Assembly (NCBI RefSeq): GCF_014287775.1 | Contig: NZ_JACOOZ010000002.1 | Span: forward strand, 124,001 to 188,000 | Direction of reading: 5' to 3' | Source of the DNA: Eubacterium_G segne | GTDB lineage: Bacteria; Bacillota; Clostridia; Lachnospirales; Lachnospiraceae | DNA: 64,000 bases | Shown: piece after piece, positions 60,623 to 64,000 of the stretch | How the letters are laid out: each line of letters begins with the position of its first letter | Numbering within the stretch: position 1 is the stretch's first letter | The notes under the pieces: model-generated | Told to the model about the DNA's origin: nothing | What the model saw: the letters and a program-made list of their open reading frames with translations, nothing else | The model's database searches: none | Made by a program: the position numbers and the translations under genes

Positions 60623-61945
60623 TTAATCAATACCTCTTATCTTTTTAAAATATTCTTTAACTTCTGCTTCATATCCTAAATCTCCCGGATTGTAAAACTT
60701 TGAACCTACCAGTTCATCCGGAAGATACTGCTGATTAACATAATGGTTAGGATAATCGTGTGCATATTTATATCCTATACCATGTCCCAGTGCCGCTGAA
60801 CCTTTATAATGTGCGTCCATTAAATGCACCGGCACCTTACTGGTTACTGTATTTTTCACTGTATCCATTGCCTTAAATATGGCATTGTAGGCTGAATTGC
60901 TCTTCGGTGAAGAAGCAACATATATTACCGCTTCTGACAAAATAATCTGTGCCTCCGGCATTCCCACCTGATGTACCGACTGTGCTGCCGCCGTGGCTAC
61001 AACTAATGCCTGTGGATTTGCCATTCCCACATCCTCTGCTGCACAAATCATTATTCTTCTCGCTATGAAGTCAACGCTTTCTCCTGCATACAGCATTCTG
61101 GCTAAATAATACACTGCCGCATCCGGGTCTGAGCCACGCATGCTTTTTATAAATGCAGATATTGTATCATAGTGGTTGTCCCCTGACTTGTCATATCTTA
61201 ATGCTCTTTTTTGTATACACTGCTCTGCCACATCTAGTGTTATATGTATCTTTCCATCTTGGCTTTTATCAGTGGTAAGGATACCTAATTCAACTGCATT
61301 TAGTGCTGTTCTTGCATCACCGTTAGATATTTCCGCCAAAAACCGTGCTGCATCTTTATCAATAACTCCGTTGTAAATTCCCATTCCATTTTCTTTATCT
61401 TCAACGGCTCTATATATTAACTTTTCAATATTTTCCGTGGACAAAGGTTTTAATTCAAATATAATTGAACGGGATATTAAAGCTGAATTTACCTCAAAAT
61501 AAGGATTTTCAGTAGTAGCTCCTATAAGGATTATTGTTCCATCCTCCACGAAAGGTAAAAGATAGTCCTGCTGTCCCTTGTTAAATCTATGAATCTCATC
61601 TATAAACAAAATAGTCTTTTTGCCACTCATTGCCATGTTCTGTTTGGCAGTTTCCACTACCTCTTCCATGTCCTTTTTTCCTGCCACTGTAGCATTTAAC
61701 TGTTTAAATTCAGCACTGGTAGTATTAGCAATAACCTTGGCAAGAGTTGTTTTCCCTGTTCCCGGAGGGCCGTAAAAAATAACCGAACTGATTTTATCTG
61801 CCTTTATTGCTCTATATAGAAGTTTTCCCTCGCCTATAATATGCTCCTGTCCTACAACCTGCTCTAGTGTTTTCGGACGCAGCCTGCTGGCTAAGGGTGA
61901 CTCTTTTTCACTATTTATATTTCTTGCATAATCAAATATGTCCAT
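60623..61945 (-). CDS. rarA: Replication-associated recombination protein RarA (MgsA)
   Basis: A 440-aa AAA+ ATPase: Walker A GPPGTGKTTLA (about residues 59-69), Walker B ILFIDEIHRFNKGQQD, sensor-1 LIGATTENPYFEVN, Arg-finger region ISRS and a C-terminal MgsA domain (AVYYLARMLYAGESVDFIARR). It acts at stalled forks. It leads the operon with the solenoid, Hsp70-like and TPR genes, with the solenoid TTG start right after its stop. AGAGGT precedes its ATG. Confidence 0.95.
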   Translation of the reverse strand: MDIFDYARNINSEKESPLASRLRPKTLEQVVGQEHIIGEGKLLYRAIKADKISSVIFYGPPGTGKTTLAKVIANTTSAEFKQLNATVAGKKDMEEVVETAKQNMAMSGKKTILFIDEIHRFNKGQQDYLLPFVEDGTIILIGATTENPYFEVNSALISRSIIFELKPLSTENIEKLIYRAVEDKENGMGIYNGVIDKDAARFLAEISNGDARTALNAVELGILTTDKSQDGKIHITLDVAEQCIQKRALRYDKSGDNHYDTISAFIKSMRGSDPDAAVYYLARMLYAGESVDFIARRIMICAAEDVGMANPQALVVATAAAQSVHQVGMPEAQIILSEAVIYVASSPKSNSAYNAIFKAMDTVKNTVTSKVPVHLMDAHYKGSAALGHGIGYKYAHDYPNHYVNQQYLPDELVGSKFYNPGDLGYEAEVKEYFKKIRGID

Positions 61946-62048
61946 ATCAAACCTCTGTGGTAAATATAATAAATATGCTATTAGCCATTTGGGTTTATTG
62001 TATCACAAAACCCGGTATTGAGGAAGTGTCTTATTGTTTTTCCTTAAG

Positions 62049-62108
62049 TTGAGTTTATTCTATTTTTATGTTAAAATAGATTGTCATATTGTGTTTTTTT
62101 ATGACAAT
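62049..62108 (+). promoter_or_regulatory. Citrate synthase promoter with perfect inverted repeat
   Basis: TTGAGT (62049-62054), 17 bases, TAAAAT (62072-62077). Immediately downstream is a perfect 9-bp inverted repeat ATTGTCATA / TATGACAAT (62080-62088 and 62100-62108, 11-base centre) that sits at the expected start point. It could be an operator or a 5' hairpin. Confidence 0.6.
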
Positions 62109-62146
62109 TACTTAATTTTAATTTTAAAAAAAGGAGGGAAAATATA

Positions 62147-63526
62147 TTGCTATTAAATGAAAATTCATTTGAGACTGAAGATAAGCTTACGGCACAAATT
62201 GAAAGGTACGCTGACCGTTGCGTAAACAATTCCTGCATAGATCCAAGTCTCTATGATGTATATAACGTTAAAAGAGGTTTACGTGAAAAAGGTGGAAAAG
62301 GTGTTCTTACCGGTCTTACTGAAATAGGTGATGTTCATTCATTTGAGGTGGTTGACGGTGTTACGGTTCCATGCGAGGGACAGCTGTTCTACCGTGGAAT
62401 GAATATAGAAGATATTGTTAATGGATTTATTGCTGAGGACAGATTCGGATTTGAGGAAGTAACTTACCTGTTATTATTTGGCGAACTACCTAATGCAAAA
62501 CGCCTTGAAAATTTCAATAATGTTCTTGCTTCATTTTGTAATCTTCCTTCATCCTTTGTAAGAGACATTGTTATGAAGGCTACAAGCAAGGATATGATGA
62601 ATCTTTTGGCACGATGTGTATTGTCCCTGTATTCATGGGACGATAACCCTGATGATACTTCCATTCCAAACGTTTTACGTCAGAGTTTAAGTCTTATAGC
62701 AAGAGTTCCTCTTATTTCAGTATATGGATATCAGTCAATGAGGCATTATCACTATCATGATAATCTTCACATTATAAATCCTGACCCTAAGCTATCAACA
62801 GCTGAAAATATCTTAAGACTTTTAAGACCCGACAGCTCCTATACTAATTTGGAAGCTAAAATTTTGGATTTGGCACTTGTTCTTCATGCAGAACATGGCG
62901 GTGGTAATAACTCAACCTTTACTAACCATGTTGTATCTTCATCAGGAACAGATACATACTCAGCAATTGCCGCCTCTCTTTGTTCCTTAAAGGGTCCAAG
63001 ACACGGTGGTGCTAATGTTAAGGTTAAGAAAATGTTTGATAACATGAAAGAAACTGTTAATGACTGGAACGACGATGATGAGGTTAAAAATTATCTTAAG
63101 GGTATCTTAGATAAACGTCTCTTTGACCAGTCAGGATTAATATATGGTATTGGTCATGCTGTTTATGCCATATCAGACCCAAGAGCCAAACTTTTGAAGA
63201 GTTTCACAAAAAAACTTGCCGAAGAAAAGAATCTTATGGACGAGTATCATCTTTATGAAAATGTTGAACGTCTTGCCCCTGAGGTTATTTCAAAGGCTCA
63301 CAACAGAAAGAAAAGTGTTAGTGCCAACGTAGATTTCTACAGTGGATTTGTATATTCGATGTTAGGTTTACCTGATGAATTATATACCCCAATGTTTGCT
63401 GCCGCCAGAATGGCAGGTTGGAGTGCACACCGTATTGAAGAAATCATTAATGCCGGAAAGATTATCCGTCCGGCTTACAAGAACGTGGCAAAACCTACGG
63501 CATATGTACCACTTAACAAGCGATAA
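62147..63526 (+). CDS. Citrate synthase (citrate/2-methylcitrate synthase type)
   Basis: A 459-aa citrate synthase condensing acetyl-CoA and oxaloacetate (the enzyme of the glutamate-forming branch in anaerobes). Visible motifs: GQLFYRGMNIEDI, LHAEHGGGNNSTFTNHVV (catalytic His), GPRHGGANVKVKKM, IYGIGHAVY (second His) and VDFYSGFVYSMLGLP with the catalytic Asp. The start is TTG (62147) with AGGAGG 9 bases upstream; no usable ATG is nearby. The N-terminus is longer than in the short enzyme and similar to anaerobe types. It is monocistronic and ends in a terminator. Confidence 0.92.
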   Translation: MLLNENSFETEDKLTAQIERYADRCVNNSCIDPSLYDVYNVKRGLREKGGKGVLTGLTEIGDVHSFEVVDGVTVPCEGQLFYRGMNIEDIVNGFIAEDRFGFEEVTYLLLFGELPNAKRLENFNNVLASFCNLPSSFVRDIVMKATSKDMMNLLARCVLSLYSWDDNPDDTSIPNVLRQSLSLIARVPLISVYGYQSMRHYHYHDNLHIINPDPKLSTAENILRLLRPDSSYTNLEAKILDLALVLHAEHGGGNNSTFTNHVVSSSGTDTYSAIAASLCSLKGPRHGGANVKVKKMFDNMKETVNDWNDDDEVKNYLKGILDKRLFDQSGLIYGIGHAVYAISDPRAKLLKSFTKKLAEEKNLMDEYHLYENVERLAPEVISKAHNRKKSVSANVDFYSGFVYSMLGLPDELYTPMFAAARMAGWSAHRIEEIINAGKIIRPAYKNVAKPTAYVPLNKR

Positions 63527-63567
63527 ACAAAATATGACTTTAAATAATATACATTTTTAAATAAAAC

Positions 63568-63610
63568 AAAGGCAGTTAGTTTAAGCAAATTGTTCATTCT
63601 AACTGCCTTT
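63568..63610. terminator. Bidirectional terminator, citrate synthase and dnaJ
   Basis: A 12-bp perfect stem (AAAGGCAGTTAG / CTAACTGCCTTT) with a 19-base loop lies between the convergent gene ends, with A- and T-rich flanks on both strands. Confidence 0.88.
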
Positions 63611-63654
63611 ATTCTTTCAGATTTAATTTTCAGCAAATCTGAATTTCTCTATTT

Positions 63655-64000
63655 TTAAAAGAATTTCTTCTTTCTCTTCTTCTCAGTTCCTCCCGGTTTT
63701 GCATCGTCAAACTCATGAAGTGTATTGCCTGAGATTTCATCAAATTTCTTAAGAAGCTCTTTTTGTTCTGAATTTAAGTGAGTAGGAACGTCTACCACAA
63801 GAGTTGAATACTGGTCTCCCTTTGTATTCTGATTGTGTACATTGCAAACGCCCTTTCCCTTAAGTCTGATACGTGTTCCTGTTTGTGTACCCGGCTTAAT
63901 GTTAAATTTAACATCACCATCTATGGTTTTGACACGAATATCTCCACCTAATGCTGCCTGTGCATATGATATACGGGTATTGTTATACAAATTCATACCA
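63655..64000 (-). CDS. dnaJ: Chaperone DnaJ, C-terminal fragment
   Basis: Only the last ~115 codons are in the window; the gene starts beyond the right edge. The part seen is the second C-terminal beta-domain and dimerisation region: SYAQAALGGDIRVKTIDGDV, FNIKPGTQTGTRIRLKGKGV, GDQYSTLVVDVP, LNSEQKELLKKFDE. It ends in a basic KKRKKKFF tail. The Met at 63996 is internal, not the start. The hrcA-grpE-dnaK genes are expected just outside the window. Confidence 0.9.
   Translation of the reverse strand, partial: GMNLYNNTRISYAQAALGGDIRVKTIDGDVKFNIKPGTQTGTRIRLKGKGVCNVHNQNTKGDQYSTLVVDVPTHLNSEQKELLKKFDEISGNTLHEFDDAKPGGTEKKRKKKFF

Noticed and set aside
1..64000. CRISPR arrays, insertion sequences, prophage, integrases, toxin-antitoxin or restriction genes
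   Set aside because: No direct-repeat arrays, transposase or integrase motifs, or terminal inverted repeats were found; the small XRE genes have plausible non-TA partners.

Overview
The window reads as a chromosomal stretch of a low-GC, anaerobic, spore-lineage Firmicute, most likely a member of the Lachnospiraceae (Clostridia). The reasons are the AT-rich sequence with strong AGGAGG-type ribosome sites, the spoIIA-sigF-spoVA sporulation cluster, a T-box leader on valS, a Maf protein, secreted proteins with discoidin and fibronectin-like modules, and a three-gene locus (TPR protein, Hsp70-like protein, very large solenoid protein) that I recall from this family only as domains of unknown function. 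Almost every gene is on the minus strand. The exceptions are maf, a PAP2-type phosphatase, a small membrane protein and citrate synthase. I see no insertion sequence, prophage, integrase, CRISPR array or rRNA. The content is housekeeping plus a few lineage-specific genes.

Layout (minus-strand genes are transcribed right to left). 1-4322: pyrH-frr-uppS-cdsA-dxr-rseP, the conserved envelope/isoprenoid/translation cluster, with rseP cut by the window edge. 4478-6475: a GntR(YtrA-type)-ABC transporter operon with a palindromic operator over its own promoter. 6625-12146: two complete potassium uptake systems in one run (trkA, trkH, ktrB, ktrA), ending in a lone trpF that has no ordinary start codon. 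12241-14376: a DUF2975 protein, an XRE regulator and a DUF4173-like membrane protein broken by a one-base frameshift. 14645-25188: secreted proteins (a lysine-rich Ig-like protein, a 988-aa discoidin/peptidase protein, a subtilase of about 1277 aa), with maf, thyA-folA and a pdaA-like deacetylase among them. 25256-31358: Gfo/Idh oxidoreductase, rlmB, mrnC, cysS, GNAT, LPG-synthase-like protein and ispF. 31457-31687: a tRNA-Val/tRNA-Met operon with promoter and terminator. 31705-37980: tex, PAP2, GT2, CPBP protease, HAD phosphatase and a small membrane protein. 38060-45693: argS, a UDP-sugar pyrophosphorylase and carAB. 45696-51842: XRE and hypothetical genes, a spoVA cluster that stops at spoVAC, sigF-spoIIAB-spoIIAA, and a zinc-ribbon/TPR membrane protein. 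51863-54989: a 48-aa gene and valS under a T-box. 55007-61945: rarA and the Hsp70-like/solenoid/TPR locus. 62049-64000: citrate synthase and the 3' end of dnaJ.

The most interesting locus is 55007-60622. There, a degenerate Hsp70-like protein keeps a recognisable nucleotide-binding fold and a substrate-binding beta-sandwich, but has lost the phosphate-2 glycine loop and the helical lid. It is encoded with a 1178-aa helical-repeat protein and a TPR protein, directly downstream of rarA. Other points worth checking are trpF with a probable AUU start, the frameshifted DUF4173 gene, the spoVA operon without AD/AE and with a decayed small gene at its end, and several unannotated small ORFs (39 aa, 48 aa). 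All family assignments are from reading the sequence. No database search was run.
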